Shown here piece after piece: positions 43,315 through 51,873 of a stretch of 64,000 nt of DNA (position 1 is its first letter; every line of letters starts with the position of its first letter). The DNA is taken from the NCBI RefSeq assembly GCF_038006205.1, contig NZ_JBBOUU010000001.1:1490001-1554000 (forward strand). The letters are read 5' to 3'. The stretch comes from Solibacillus sp. FSL R7-0668 (GTDB lineage Bacteria > Bacillota > Bacilli > Bacillales_A > Planococcaceae). Below the pieces are notes generated by a model. That model searched no databases and was not told the DNA's origin. It worked only from the letters and a program-made list of their open reading frames with translations. A program made the translations under genes and the position numbers.

Positions 43315-44188
43315 TGAACGATTAACAGATCTTCAAAATCACCCAGAGGATGAACAGTTAAAACACAGCATTCGCGAAAAATTAGATATGGGCGATAAGC
43401 GAAAACAGTGGAATTGGTTAGGTAGTCGTTTTGGTGAGGTCAGCTTTGGGCTACTAATCCTATTTTTAGGTAGTTTTTTGCTCTATACCTCGATGCAACC
43501 AACCCATCAAGCAAGCTCTGAATCGATTCAAGCGATTTATTCGTATAAAAGTAAAGATGCGGATGTAGCTTTTCGCGCGAAGCCATCAGTAAATTATATA
43601 GGCATGGAAAATGTGACGACAGAAAACCTTGTCCTCCTATTTGAAACCCTAAATGAGCTCCCTGAAATTTCACCGCAAACAAAAAATTATGGAGATTATG
43701 AATTGGTGGTCGTTTATGAAAATGGAGAACAGCGCCGATTTGAATTGGATGCAAGTTATTTATATGATGTTGATGAGGATGTTTATTATCCAGGCTACAA
43801 TCAAATGTCCGCTAAGATAGATTCGGATCTTTATGAAGCGCATTATGAGAATAAGCTGCCGATTTATCTCATGACGCCTCTAATATTTCTATTAATTGGC
43901 GGGATCGCTTTGTTTTATAGTCGAAGAAAAATAGAACTGCCAAAGCCAAGTAAATCGAGGTATGTGGTATTAGTTTCGTACACACTGACCATATTGGGGA
44001 TTTTCTTATATGCATATAATAATGGTCTACTGTATTTCCCGTACCTTTTACTTGTCATTTTCGCATTGGCCTACATGATGTGGTGGTCTATAAAGCGTGA
44101 TGTGACCAACCCAGTGATTTTAAAGGTAGAGAAATTTAGAATGATCGCGCTTGTCGTAATTGTGGTAGTATTTTTGTTGTGGGGGTAG
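43304..44188 (+). CDS. Putative anti-sigma factor, membrane protein
   Basis: 294 aa. A ~45-aa N-terminal cytoplasmic segment (KLDERLTDLQNHPEDEQLKH) could bind the sigma factor. A membrane helix near 50, an extracytoplasmic domain of about 130 aa and three more membrane helices follow. It is assigned as anti-sigma because of the overlap with the sigma gene and this topology; the sequence itself is not a family I know. ATG 43304 follows AGGAGGTG. Confidence 0.75.
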   Translation: MKLDERLTDLQNHPEDEQLKHSIREKLDMGDKRKQWNWLGSRFGEVSFGLLILFLGSFLLYTSMQPTHQASSESIQAIYSYKSKDADVAFRAKPSVNYIGMENVTTENLVLLFETLNELPEISPQTKNYGDYELVVVYENGEQRRFELDASYLYDVDEDVYYPGYNQMSAKIDSDLYEAHYENKLPIYLMTPLIFLLIGGIALFYSRRKIELPKPSKSRYVVLVSYTLTILGIFLYAYNNGLLYFPYLLLVIFALAYMMWWSIKRDVTNPVILKVEKFRMIALVVIVVVFLLWG

Positions 44189-44195
44189 GTAAATC

Positions 44196-44396
44196 ATGAT
44201 TTCAGAAAAACAATGCCCAATTTGTCAGGGCAACAACGCATGTAATGTAGCAGATGCACAAAATTGCTGGTGCATGACTGCAAAAATCCCTCAGCTGGTG
44301 AAGGATCAAGTGCCGACAGAGCTGAAAGGCAAGAGCTGCATTTGTGCCGCTTGTGTGGAGAAATACAGTATAACAAACGAAACACCTAGTCGATAA
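44196..44396 (+). CDS. Cysteine-rich CWC family protein
   Basis: 66 aa with eight cysteines in a CPICQGNNACN, NCWCM and CICAACVEKY arrangement, the CWC pattern. It probably binds metal; function unknown. It starts 7 bp after the anti-sigma stop and ends inside a terminator hairpin, so it is the last gene of the sigma operon. Confidence 0.85.
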   Translation: MISEKQCPICQGNNACNVADAQNCWCMTAKIPQLVKDQVPTELKGKSCICAACVEKYSITNETPSR

Positions 44397-44411
44397 TGGC
44401 TAGGTGTTTTT
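44381..44411 (+). terminator. Terminator of the sigma operon
   Basis: AACACCTAG (44381-44389) pairs with CTAGGTGTT (44400-44408) and a T-run follows. The left arm overlaps the CWC stop region. Confidence 0.85.
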
Positions 44412-44418
44412 GCTTAAC

Positions 44419-44757
44419 TTATAATTTGCGGTACTTTTTCTGAGCCAATAAATTTAAGACAATAAATGCAAGGATAAAGCCGATTAAAATAACAATATGC
44501 TTTGTATAATCACCTAAGCCTTGCCCCATATGCATAATGCCCTTTAAAGCATCCGCCGTGTAATACAGTGGCATCAAATAGGAAAGATTCTTCAGCCAAT
44601 TTGCCATGCCATCCATTGGAAAAATACCGGAAAAGAAAATTTGTGGCTCAATGACAAGCGGTATAAATTGAATCATTTGGAATTCAGAGCTTGCAAATGT
44701 TGACAAGAGAATCCCAGGTGATATTTTTACAAAAATGTAAACAATTATAAATTATTC
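44419..44757 (-). pseudogene. ABC-2 permease, C-terminal remnant
   Basis: A startless open frame of about 110 codons reads ISPGILLSTFASSEFQMIQF, PQIFFSGIFPMDGMA, MPLYYTADALKGIM and a last membrane helix. This is the C-terminal quarter of an ABC-2 type permease. There is no ribosome binding site, and the sequence beyond 44757 is non-coding. Confidence 0.6.
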
Positions 44758-44856
44758 TTACCTGCTACTTAATATAAAAAGTGAAAAAAAGGGAACAAAA
44801 TTTATGACAAAGAGTCTAAATAGTCAGAGATGTTTAATAAAGAAGGTGGGATTTTG

Positions 44857-45222
44857 TTGAAACGAAATAAAGTCATTTCCATTGTACTGATTGTGCTGCT
44901 TTCAATTATGGGGGTGATAAGCTACGGGATTTATTGGGCTTTTTTTGATATGAATCGCTTACCATCAGGGGAGTATTTAACAGAAGCCACCTCACCTGAT
45001 GGCAAGTATACCGTAAGAGCCTATGTTTCAAGTACGAGTTTAAGTGCAGATGCGGTGAGAGGCGAGCTTGTGTTTCATGAGAAGAAGGGAAAAACGAAAA
45101 ACATTTATTGGAATTACCGAGAGTCGCATGCAACCATCGAATGGTTGGATCACCAAACGGTTGTGATCAATGGACACAAGCTACATGTGCCTGGTGATAA
45201 ATATGATTTTCGGAGGGAATGA
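44857..45222 (+). CDS. DUF5412-like protein
   Basis: 121 aa. One N-terminal membrane helix (VISIVLIVLLSIMGVISYGIYW) is followed by a beta-rich domain with LTEATSPDGKYTVRAYV and IEWLDHQTVVINGHKL, matching the DUF5412 type. Function unknown. TTG 44857 follows AAGGTGGG; the ATG at 44830 has no ribosome binding site. Confidence 0.75.
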   Translation: MKRNKVISIVLIVLLSIMGVISYGIYWAFFDMNRLPSGEYLTEATSPDGKYTVRAYVSSTSLSADAVRGELVFHEKKGKTKNIYWNYRESHATIEWLDHQTVVINGHKLHVPGDKYDFRRE

Positions 45223-45364
45223 TCAGCCTAATCCCGTAACATGGCGTTGATCACCTCAATCGATTGCTTTGGTGGCTATGAGGGGTGTGGTGTTAATATA
45301 GCTTTGTCATATAGTTTGATCAAAAATATTTCAGAAACCAGCGTTTTTCTATAGATAAAAGGGG

Positions 45365-45397
45365 CTCCATTTTGAAAAAAGACTGATCAAAATGGAG
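45365..45397. terminator. Bidirectional terminator-like hairpin
   Basis: CTCCATTTTGA (45365-45375) pairs with TCAAAATGGAG (45387-45397), between convergent genes. Confidence 0.65.
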
Positions 45398-45409
45398 ACT
45401 TCCAATGCT

Positions 45410-45967
45410 TTATTCCACGCCTTTTAAAAATATTTGTGAAAAACGCTCCATAAGCTCCATTCTCTTTTTAATATCAATTTTATTGGTAAAGGTAATAATT
45501 CCATTGATCGTTGTCGCTGCAATTTGACTAACAGATGCTACATCTTCAATAGCCCATTCATTTTCCTTATTTCCAGCACTAAATATTTCGTAGTAAGTGT
45601 TTAAATAGCGTTGTTCAAGCTCATTTATTTTTTCTTCAATTTGTTTTGATTCGTGTTCTCCAGTGTAAAATTCCATAATTGCTGTTTGTAGCGGATAATA
45701 GAACTCGGTTTTCACAGATAATTCGTTATATAGATAAAATTTTTCTCGATTGCTCTTGCATTTTTTCTCTTCCTCACGCCATGTTGCATACCATTCTACA
45801 TCTTCCATATTAAGAATTTCCAAAAAGAGATTTTCTTTTGTTTTAAAATGATAATATAAATTCCCTTTACTGCTGCCAGAATATTTTACAATATCCCCAG
45901 TTGTAGTAGCGTTATATCCATTTTTAATAAATAGTTCTTTTGCTGTCTTTAATATCTTTTCTTTCAA
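45410..45967 (-). CDS. TetR family regulator of the adjacent MFS pump
   Basis: About 185 aa. An N-terminal HTH ([43 protein letters not shown]) precedes a ligand-binding helical domain. TTG 45967 is 8 bp after AGGAGTG. It is divergent from a drug-type MFS transporter whose promoter carries a dyad, so it probably represses that gene, and possibly itself, until a toxic ligand binds. Confidence 0.88.
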   Translation of the reverse strand: MKEKILKTAKELFIKNGYNATTTGDIVKYSGSSKGNLYYHFKTKENLFLEILNMEDVEWYATWREEEKKCKSNREKFYLYNELSVKTEFYYPLQTAIMEFYTGEHESKQIEEKINELEQRYLNTYYEIFSAGNKENEWAIEDVASVSQIAATTINGIITFTNKIDIKKRMELMERFSQIFLKGVE

Positions 45968-46087
45968 CTTTTTCACTCCTACTATGAAGAAATTATCATT
46001 CATTATAACATATACAATTAACAATTCATTTTATAGCTTACCCCAGCTTGTATTTCCGTTTCCCATCTAAAATCGAGTAAGATTCAC

Positions 46088-46142
46088 TTGAAAAGATAAA
46101 TCGTATAAGTTATACTCCTGAACAGACCGTACAGTCGGTTTG
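46088..46142 (+). promoter_or_regulatory. MFS promoter with TetR-type operator
   Basis: TTGAAA (46088-46093), a 17-bp spacer and TATACT (46111-46116) are followed by the dyad CAGACCG-N6-CGGTTTG (46123-46142). The dyad covers the expected transcription start. Confidence 0.78.
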
Positions 46143-46176
46143 TAAAATAGCTGTATTTTAAGGAGGAAAAATTAAG

Positions 46177-47727
46177 ATGACTTCATTTTTTTCGAAAACG
46201 TCAAATATGATGACAACAAAGCAACGATGGACTGCTTTGATTGTTCTTGCGGCTAGTTTATTCGTAGTGATGATGGATATGACGATTCTAATCATGGCTC
46301 TACCCGATCTTGTAAGAGAATTACAGCCTACAGCAACTCAACAGTTATGGATTGTTGATATCTATTCACTCATTTTAGCTGGTTTTATTATTCCTATGAG
46401 TAATCTTGCTGATAGATGGGGGCGTAAAAAGGCTTTACTAACCGGATTTACTCTATTTGGCTTAGTATCTTTACTCATATTTTTTGCAGAAAGTGCATCC
46501 TTTGTAATCGCTATTCGATTTCTTCTCGGAATTGCGGGGGCTCTAATCATGCCAACGACACTTTCTATGATTCGTGTAATCTTCGAAAATCCTAAGGAAA
46601 GAGCAACGGCATTGGCTGTATGGTCGATTGTTTCTTCTGTGGGTGCTGTATTTGGCCCAATTATTGGAGGGGCTTTACTTGAAAAGTTTTCATGGCATTC
46701 AGCCTTTTTAATTAATGTTCCATTCGCTATACTCGCTGTCGTTGCGGGTCTATTCTTATTGCCTGAATCTCGGGTAGTAAAATCACAGTCTCATAGTTGG
46801 GATATACCGTCTACTTTTTTATCTGTCACAGGTATGATTGCATTTGTTTGGAGTATTAAAGAATTTTCAAAAGAAGGGCTTTCTGAATTAACACCATGGA
46901 TTGTTATTGTAGTTGCCTTCGTTATGCTCATATTGTTTGTAAGACGCAATTTATCAAGCTCTGAGCCAATGCTTGATGTAAGGCTATTTAAGAGTCGATC
47001 ATTTTCAGCTGGTACGATTGCGGCATTCATGACTATGTTTGCAATGGCTTCTGTTCTCTTATTAGTCGCGCAATGGTTACAGGTCGTTGAAGGACTTTCA
47101 CCATTTAAAGCAGGATTCTATCTGTTACCAATGGCATTAGGAGCAATGATTTTCGCTCCAATCGCTCCGGGATTAGCCACACGTCTAGGGGCAAGAATTG
47201 TACTACCAATTGGAATTGGAATTGCAGCTATTGGCATGTTCGTTATGTATTTCTTTGGACATCCGTTAACCTATCCAACTTTAGCTATAGCATTATTATT
47301 AGTCGGAGCTGGTACTGCTTCGTTAGCTGTTGCTTCGGCACTCATCATGTTGGAAACACCCACATCAAAAGCTGGAAATGCTGCAGCTATTGAAGAGTCC
47401 ATGTATGATCTTGGAAACGTGTTTGGTGTCGCTATTCTCGGAAGTCTTGCATCATTGCTTTATCGCTCCTATTTAGATATTGCAGCATTTTCATCCAATG
47501 GAATTGTTGGTGAATTAGCGCATGTAGCTAACGAATCTGTTGTAGGAGCTGTTGAGGTGGCTAAGATAACGGGCTTGACTCAGCTTGCTACAGATGCAAT
47601 CGCCGCGTTTAACGACTCTTTTATAACAGCAGCCCTAATCGGTGGAATTATCATGATGATTGTAGCAGTTATTGCCTTCTTTTTAATTCCTAAATCCCTG
47701 GATATTACGAAGCAAGGAGATCATTAA
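46177..47727 (+). CDS. MFS multidrug transporter, DHA2 (14-TMS) family
   Basis: 516 aa with 14 hydrophobic segments. Motif A is LADRWGRKKALLTGF, motif C-like is IVSSVGAVFGPIIGGALLE, and MDMTILIMALPDL is the TM1 motif D1 region of QacA/SmvA-type exporters. It should expel cationic biocides or drugs using the proton gradient. TAAGGAGGAAAAAT precedes ATG 46177. It is controlled by the divergent TetR gene. Confidence 0.93.
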   Translation: MTSFFSKTSNMMTTKQRWTALIVLAASLFVVMMDMTILIMALPDLVRELQPTATQQLWIVDIYSLILAGFIIPMSNLADRWGRKKALLTGFTLFGLVSLLIFFAESASFVIAIRFLLGIAGALIMPTTLSMIRVIFENPKERATALAVWSIVSSVGAVFGPIIGGALLEKFSWHSAFLINVPFAILAVVAGLFLLPESRVVKSQSHSWDIPSTFLSVTGMIAFVWSIKEFSKEGLSELTPWIVIVVAFVMLILFVRRNLSSSEPMLDVRLFKSRSFSAGTIAAFMTMFAMASVLLLVAQWLQVVEGLSPFKAGFYLLPMALGAMIFAPIAPGLATRLGARIVLPIGIGIAAIGMFVMYFFGHPLTYPTLAIALLLVGAGTASLAVASALIMLETPTSKAGNAAAIEESMYDLGNVFGVAILGSLASLLYRSYLDIAAFSSNGIVGELAHVANESVVGAVEVAKITGLTQLATDAIAAFNDSFITAALIGGIIMMIVAVIAFFLIPKSLDITKQGDH

Positions 47728-47778
47728 CAAACGACTATATACATCTAATGTTTTTTTGGAGAACGTCTTAATTTGCAT
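47728..47778 (-). pseudogene. MerR-family regulator, start-only remnant
   Basis: On the minus strand GAGGTGATGAAT leads to ATG 47778 and MQIKTFSKK, the typical first residues of a MerR regulator. After that the sequence loses similarity and runs into the MFS stop. Only about nine codons seem to survive. Confidence 0.4.
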
Positions 47779-47796
47779 ATTCATCACCTCAAGTAA

Positions 47797-47827
47797 ACGA
47801 TAATATTGGAGTGCACTCTAAGGTCAA
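47797..47827 (-). promoter_or_regulatory. Orphan MerR-type operator/promoter
   Basis: On the minus strand TTGACC, a 19-bp spacer and TATCGT; the spacer begins TTAGAGTGCACTCCAA, the classical MerR/AdhR-type dyad. It now drives no intact gene. Confidence 0.65.
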
Positions 47828-47961
47828 GTGAAGATAGTTAAATTTGGATATATTGTGAATTATTTAAATACCAAAGATTAATAGGAACAAATTGTAAGTG
47901 ATAGCGTTTCATCAATGAAGGAGGTAAAAATCAGACAAATAAACTACATGAGGTGAGTATT

Positions 47962-49116
47962 TTGGATTCACAACAATTATTAACTATTAGTAACAATTTA
48001 CTTCTTGGTGGCTTTATCTTATTGCTAATCGCGATTGTTCCACTCGGGCTCTCTGTCAAATCAAACAAAGCACTATTTGGGAAGCTGGGCATTGTGATTA
48101 CGTATGCAGCATTTATTTTACAGCTTGGTTATTTTAGTACGAGATGGGTCGCTGTCAAGCATGCGCCTGTAAGTAATATGTTTGAGTTTGTAACATTTTT
48201 TGGGATCATGCTGATTGGCGGCTTTATACTAATTTATCACATGTATAAGCAAGTGATCGTCGGTTTATTTGTTATTCCGATTTCACTCATCATTATTGGC
48301 TACGGCAGTGCTTTTTCTAGTGAAGTTTCGCCATTAGTGCCATCATTAATTAGTAATTGGCTTACGATTCACGTTATTACGGTTGCCATTTCGAGTGCCA
48401 TATTATCGATTTCGTTTGCGACTGGGATTATGTATCTTTTAAAGGTGCTCGATGTGACGAAAAAAACAATCAGCACACGTGCATTAGAATTCGTGCTGTA
48501 TTGTTTAGTTGTGGTCATTGGCTTTGTTGGTGCATCGACGGTATTTGGCTTTGCAATGGAGCCTGTTACAATTACGTACAAGGATGTACAAGAAAAAGAA
48601 AGTACCGCGATTTATGAAATGTATCCGCTCATTGTGAACGAAAATCCGGAACAAATAGGGCTTATGACAATTACGAATAAGATTGATGCAGCAAAACTAA
48701 ATTCCATTGCATGGGCTTTTATTGTCGGAACAGTGTTGTACATAATGCTCCGTCTGATCACAAGAAAGAGTATAAGTATGCTGTTAAAACCTCTAACAAA
48801 ACGGGTAAATGCTAATTTGATGGACGAAATATCATACCGTGCCGTTGTCATTGGTTTCCCACTATTTGCTCTTGGTGGCTTATTATTTGCGATGATTTGG
48901 GCGCAAATTGCATGGGGCAGATTTTGGGGCTGGGATCCTAAAGAAGTATGGGCGCTCATTACGTTTCTGTTTTATGCAGCAATGTTACATTTACGATTAT
49001 CGAAGTCATGGGAAGGTGAAAAGACTGCATGGATGGCGATTATCGGATTTAGTATTATTGTATTCAATCAAGTTTTCGTAAACCTTGTTATCGCAGGGCT
49101 TCATTCGTATGCATAA
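47962..49116 (+). CDS. Cytochrome c biogenesis protein CcsB/ResC-like
   Basis: 384 aa with eight membrane segments. The haem-handling WWD motif WGRFWGWDPKEVWALI lies near residues 312-327, with flanking conserved histidines (VKHAPVSNMFEF and LHLRLSKSW). It delivers haem to apocytochromes at the outer membrane face, together with ResB. No resA or resB is adjacent here. TTG 47962 is about 7 bp after ATGAGGTGA; the GTG at 47953 overlaps that site. Confidence 0.9.
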   Translation: MDSQQLLTISNNLLLGGFILLLIAIVPLGLSVKSNKALFGKLGIVITYAAFILQLGYFSTRWVAVKHAPVSNMFEFVTFFGIMLIGGFILIYHMYKQVIVGLFVIPISLIIIGYGSAFSSEVSPLVPSLISNWLTIHVITVAISSAILSISFATGIMYLLKVLDVTKKTISTRALEFVLYCLVVVIGFVGASTVFGFAMEPVTITYKDVQEKESTAIYEMYPLIVNENPEQIGLMTITNKIDAAKLNSIAWAFIVGTVLYIMLRLITRKSISMLLKPLTKRVNANLMDEISYRAVVIGFPLFALGGLLFAMIWAQIAWGRFWGWDPKEVWALITFLFYAAMLHLRLSKSWEGEKTAWMAIIGFSIIVFNQVFVNLVIAGLHSYA

Positions 49117-49155
49117 CTTTGAGTAAGCGCAATTTATTTTAAAGAAACAAAGAGA

Positions 49156-49185
49156 AGCGTCAGAAAGTTAAATTCTTCTGACGCT
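49156..49185 (+). terminator. Probable terminator after the ccsB-like gene
   Basis: Perfect 10-bp stem AGCGTCAGAA / TTCTGACGCT; the T-tract is weak. Confidence 0.65.
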
Positions 49186-49225
49186 ACTTTATTGACATGG
49201 CTGCTAAAAACCATCACTTTTTAGC

Positions 49226-49765
49226 TTAATTTTCAGGAATAATCGTTATTGCAACAGTTCTAGTTGGTGCTTCTGGATTATTACTTGGTGCGCGGAAATA
49301 TTTAGTCATTAATTCATTGAGCTCGTTTTGGAATTGAGTGAAATGGTTTTCATCTATCTTTAATTCCACTACAGAAAAGGTGGATCGATCCTCTCGAGAA
49401 TTTTCTTCCTCTAATTTTTCAAGATAATCTTTGTATTGAGTCATAAGTAATAATTGATAGTAAGAAATGTAATTTAGCTTTTCCTCGGTAGATACTTGAT
49501 TCCATTCATCACCATCAATTTTAATCTCATTTTCATTAATAGCGTAATATTTTTCAGAAACAGATTTCACTTTTTTTTCTTGAATGATGCTAATGATACT
49601 AGCATCAACTAAAATTTGGATTTGTCTATATAATGTGGCTTGGGGGACATCTTTGAGCATTTTCACCATCTCTAATGGGGTAAGCCCGTGTTCTCTGTTA
49701 CGAAGCAGTGCTTGGCAAATTTTAATTCTTACAGGATGCATTAAAATATCAACTTTATTTTTCAT
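49226..49765 (-). CDS. HTH transcriptional regulator (ArsR/HTH_20 type)
   Basis: 179 aa. A winged HTH (HPVRIKICQALLRNREHGLTPLEMVKMLKDVPQATLYRQIQILVDASII) is followed by an effector or dimerisation helix and an SVVELKIDENHF domain. ATG 49765 follows AGGTGA; the longer frame to 49828 enters the promoter region. It is divergent from the YxlE-F-G-like ABC operon and is the likely regulator of it. Confidence 0.85.
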   Translation of the reverse strand: MKNKVDILMHPVRIKICQALLRNREHGLTPLEMVKMLKDVPQATLYRQIQILVDASIISIIQEKKVKSVSEKYYAINENEIKIDGDEWNQVSTEEKLNYISYYQLLLMTQYKDYLEKLEEENSREDRSTFSVVELKIDENHFTQFQNELNELMTKYFRAPSNNPEAPTRTVAITIIPEN

Positions 49766-49810
49766 CGAATCACCTATTTTTATTATCATTATAAATAATA
49801 AGAATAATGA

Positions 49811-49855
49811 TTGCAATTTTCCATTCAATTCATTATCATTATTGATAATGATAAT
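49811..49855 (+). promoter_or_regulatory. Promoter and palindromic operator of the ABC operon
   Basis: TTGCAA (49811-49816), a 17-bp spacer and TATCAT (49834-49839). A near-perfect AT-rich palindrome (49832-49855, ATTATCATTATTGATAATGAT...) covers the -10 box. It resembles a Fur-type sequence but more likely binds the divergent HTH regulator. Confidence 0.6.
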
Positions 49856-49871
49856 ATGGGAGGTGAAATCA

Positions 49872-50111
49872 ATGCAATTACATTACGGTATAGACGATTT
49901 GATGAAAATTGATATTTGGTCTTTTTTACCGATTATTTTACCGATTTTAATAATAGGTGCACTTTTAATCTTCATTGCTTTAGTTGACTTGTTTCGACAT
50001 AGAGACACTCGAAAAAATGTTCTGATCTGGACATTTGTGATTCTATTTGTTAATACATTAGGACCGATTTTGTACTTTATTTTAGGAAGAAAGGATCGTG
50101 AAACGCTTTGA
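49872..50111 (+). CDS. PLDc_N-type small membrane protein (YxlE-like)
   Basis: 79 aa with two membrane helices (FLPIILPILIIGALLIFIALVDLF and VLIWTFVILFVNTLGPILYFIL) separated by RHRDTRKN, ending GRKDRETL, the PLDc_N layout. In B. subtilis YxlE the same small protein precedes an ABC transporter (YxlF-YxlG) and acts in negative control of SigY. GGGAGGTGAAATCA precedes ATG 49872; the next gene overlaps by 4 bp. Confidence 0.85.
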   Translation: MQLHYGIDDLMKIDIWSFLPIILPILIIGALLIFIALVDLFRHRDTRKNVLIWTFVILFVNTLGPILYFILGRKDRETL

Positions 50112-51013
50112 AATTAGAGATTAAAAATATTTCAAAAGCATTTAATGAAAAAATGGTAATCGACAATTTTTCGATGGAATTAGAAAGAGGAGAATGTGTC
50201 GGTTTAATTGGTCCTAATGGCGCTGGAAAATCGACTTTAATAAAAATTATTTCAGATGTCATTTATCCAGATAAAGGGGAGGTCCTATTAAACGGCGTAA
50301 ATGTGTCAAAGATGAAGGAAGAAATCGGTTACTTACCACAATATCCAAACTTTTTTCATTGGATGACAGCTCAAGAAACGCTAATGTTCATGGGGCAACT
50401 TTCAGGTTTGAAAAAAGAAGCATTAATAAAGATCATTCCAGAAATTTTAGCTAAAGTTGGACTAAAGGAAGAAGGAGAATCTAAAGTCGGTAACTTTTCT
50501 GGGGGAATGAAGCAACGATTGGGGATAGCACAAGCATTAATACATAAACCATCATTACTAATAATGGATGAACCTGTATCTGCATTAGATCCAGTTGGGC
50601 GCAGAGAGGTGCTAAATCTTATCGAAGAAATAAAACAAGACACAACCATCTTATTATCCACCCACATTTTAAGTGATGCTGAGGAAATCTGTGAACGCTT
50701 TATCATGATTAAAAAAGGTATGAAAGTAGAGGATGCGCCGATAACAGAGCTTTTAGGACGCAATAGTAGTAACCAAATTCATTTAACCATTACTGCAAAT
50801 GATGTTAATTGGATTGATACTGTAAGAAGCTTGCCTTATGTAGAATGGGTTGAAGTGGTCGGGCATAAAGCCAAAATTCAAATTAGTAATATCGAAAAAA
50901 ATAAGAATAGTTTACTTGAAAATGCGCTTTTGCACAATGTGAATTTAATTCATTTTGAGATTTATAGTGAATCCTTAGAAGATATCTTTTTAAAATTGGT
51001 GGTGCAAAAATGA
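50108..51013 (+). CDS. ABC transporter ATP-binding protein (YxlF-like)
   Basis: 301 aa. Walker A GPNGAGKST, signature FSGGMKQRLGIAQAL, Walker B LLIMDEPVSALDPVG and H-loop LLSTHIL are intact; a C-terminal domain of about 80 aa follows. It pairs with the ABC-2 permease encoded next. The TTG start overlaps the YxlE-like stop (TTGA). Substrate unknown. Confidence 0.9.
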   Translation: MKLEIKNISKAFNEKMVIDNFSMELERGECVGLIGPNGAGKSTLIKIISDVIYPDKGEVLLNGVNVSKMKEEIGYLPQYPNFFHWMTAQETLMFMGQLSGLKKEALIKIIPEILAKVGLKEEGESKVGNFSGGMKQRLGIAQALIHKPSLLIMDEPVSALDPVGRREVLNLIEEIKQDTTILLSTHILSDAEEICERFIMIKKGMKVEDAPITELLGRNSSNQIHLTITANDVNWIDTVRSLPYVEWVEVVGHKAKIQISNIEKNKNSLLENALLHNVNLIHFEIYSESLEDIFLKLVVQK

Positions 51014-51798
51014 GCAAATGGATCGTGCTAATGAATAAAGAATTTAATCAAATGGTTCGTGATTTTAGAATCATTTGGCTTCCAATCACATTTATGTTTT
51101 TAGGCGCAACGCAACCATTGGTCAATTATTATTTACCCTCAATATTAAAGGCTTTAGGAGGTAGTCAGGGAATTACAATTGACCCAAACATGGCTCAGCT
51201 AGAGGGAGGTGAAGTATTAGCGAGTACGTTAGCTTCACAATTTGATCAGCTTGGAATCATGATATTGGTTATGGCTATTATGGGAATTATTCAAACAGAT
51301 AAGTCAAACGGAATGCTGGCCTTCATTTTAACCCGACCTGTTGCAGTAACCTCTTATATTGCGAGTAAAATTGTTGCAAACTATCTATTAGTGGCCTTTA
51401 GCATTGCAGTTGGCTATTTTACTTCAAATATTTATGTAAATTATCTCTATTCTTCGGTTCCATTTTCACATGCTATGATTGGATTTATTTTTTATCTTGT
51501 ATGGGCCTTATTTATTGTAATTTTCACAACATTGATTAGCACTATTTTCAAAAGTCAGGGTGTTATTGCGTTAATTTCAATTGGAACTCTTCTAGGCTGT
51601 AGATTAGTTATTGGTCTAAGTCCGATAGTAGATTTAGTAAATCCTGCTGTAATGAGTAAATATGCAATCGAATACTTGAGTAATGGGGTGAGTTATTCGA
51701 ACATATTGAGTGGAAGCCTTTTTACGTTTGCATGGCTATTCGTAATACTGATTACGATTCATTATTGGATTTATAATAAAAAATTTATTATCGAATAA
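51010..51798 (+). CDS. ABC-2 type permease (YxlG-like)
   Basis: 262 aa with six membrane helices and an extracytoplasmic loop after TM1, plus the loop QTDKSNGMLAFILTRPVAVTSYIASKI common in YxlG-type permeases. Its ATG overlaps the ATPase stop by 4 bp. Export of an unknown substrate is expected. Confidence 0.88.
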   Translation: MSKWIVLMNKEFNQMVRDFRIIWLPITFMFLGATQPLVNYYLPSILKALGGSQGITIDPNMAQLEGGEVLASTLASQFDQLGIMILVMAIMGIIQTDKSNGMLAFILTRPVAVTSYIASKIVANYLLVAFSIAVGYFTSNIYVNYLYSSVPFSHAMIGFIFYLVWALFIVIFTTLISTIFKSQGVIALISIGTLLGCRLVIGLSPIVDLVNPAVMSKYAIEYLSNGVSYSNILSGSLFTFAWLFVILITIHYWIYNKKFIIE

Positions 51799-51815
51799 TG
51801 AATTTTTTATAAGGG

Positions 51816-51852
51816 AAGTGGCATGCGTCTATATCGGGCTATGCCACTTTTT
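51816..51852 (+). terminator. Terminator of the YxlE-F-G-like operon
   Basis: AAGTGGCAT (51816-51824) pairs with ATGCCACTT (51841-51849), followed by TTT. Confidence 0.82.
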
Positions 51853-51873
51853 AACGTTACAAAACCAATCATG

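Noticed and set aside
49832-49855. Fur box ahead of the YxlE-F-G-like operon
   Set aside because: It resembles GATAATGATAAT, but the symmetry centre and half-site order differ from the Fur 19-mer, and no iron-related gene is controlled.
49584-49871. Long N-terminal extension of the YxlE-like protein
   Set aside because: The extension is antisense to the HTH regulator and crosses the promoter. ATG 49872 has a strong ribosome binding site.
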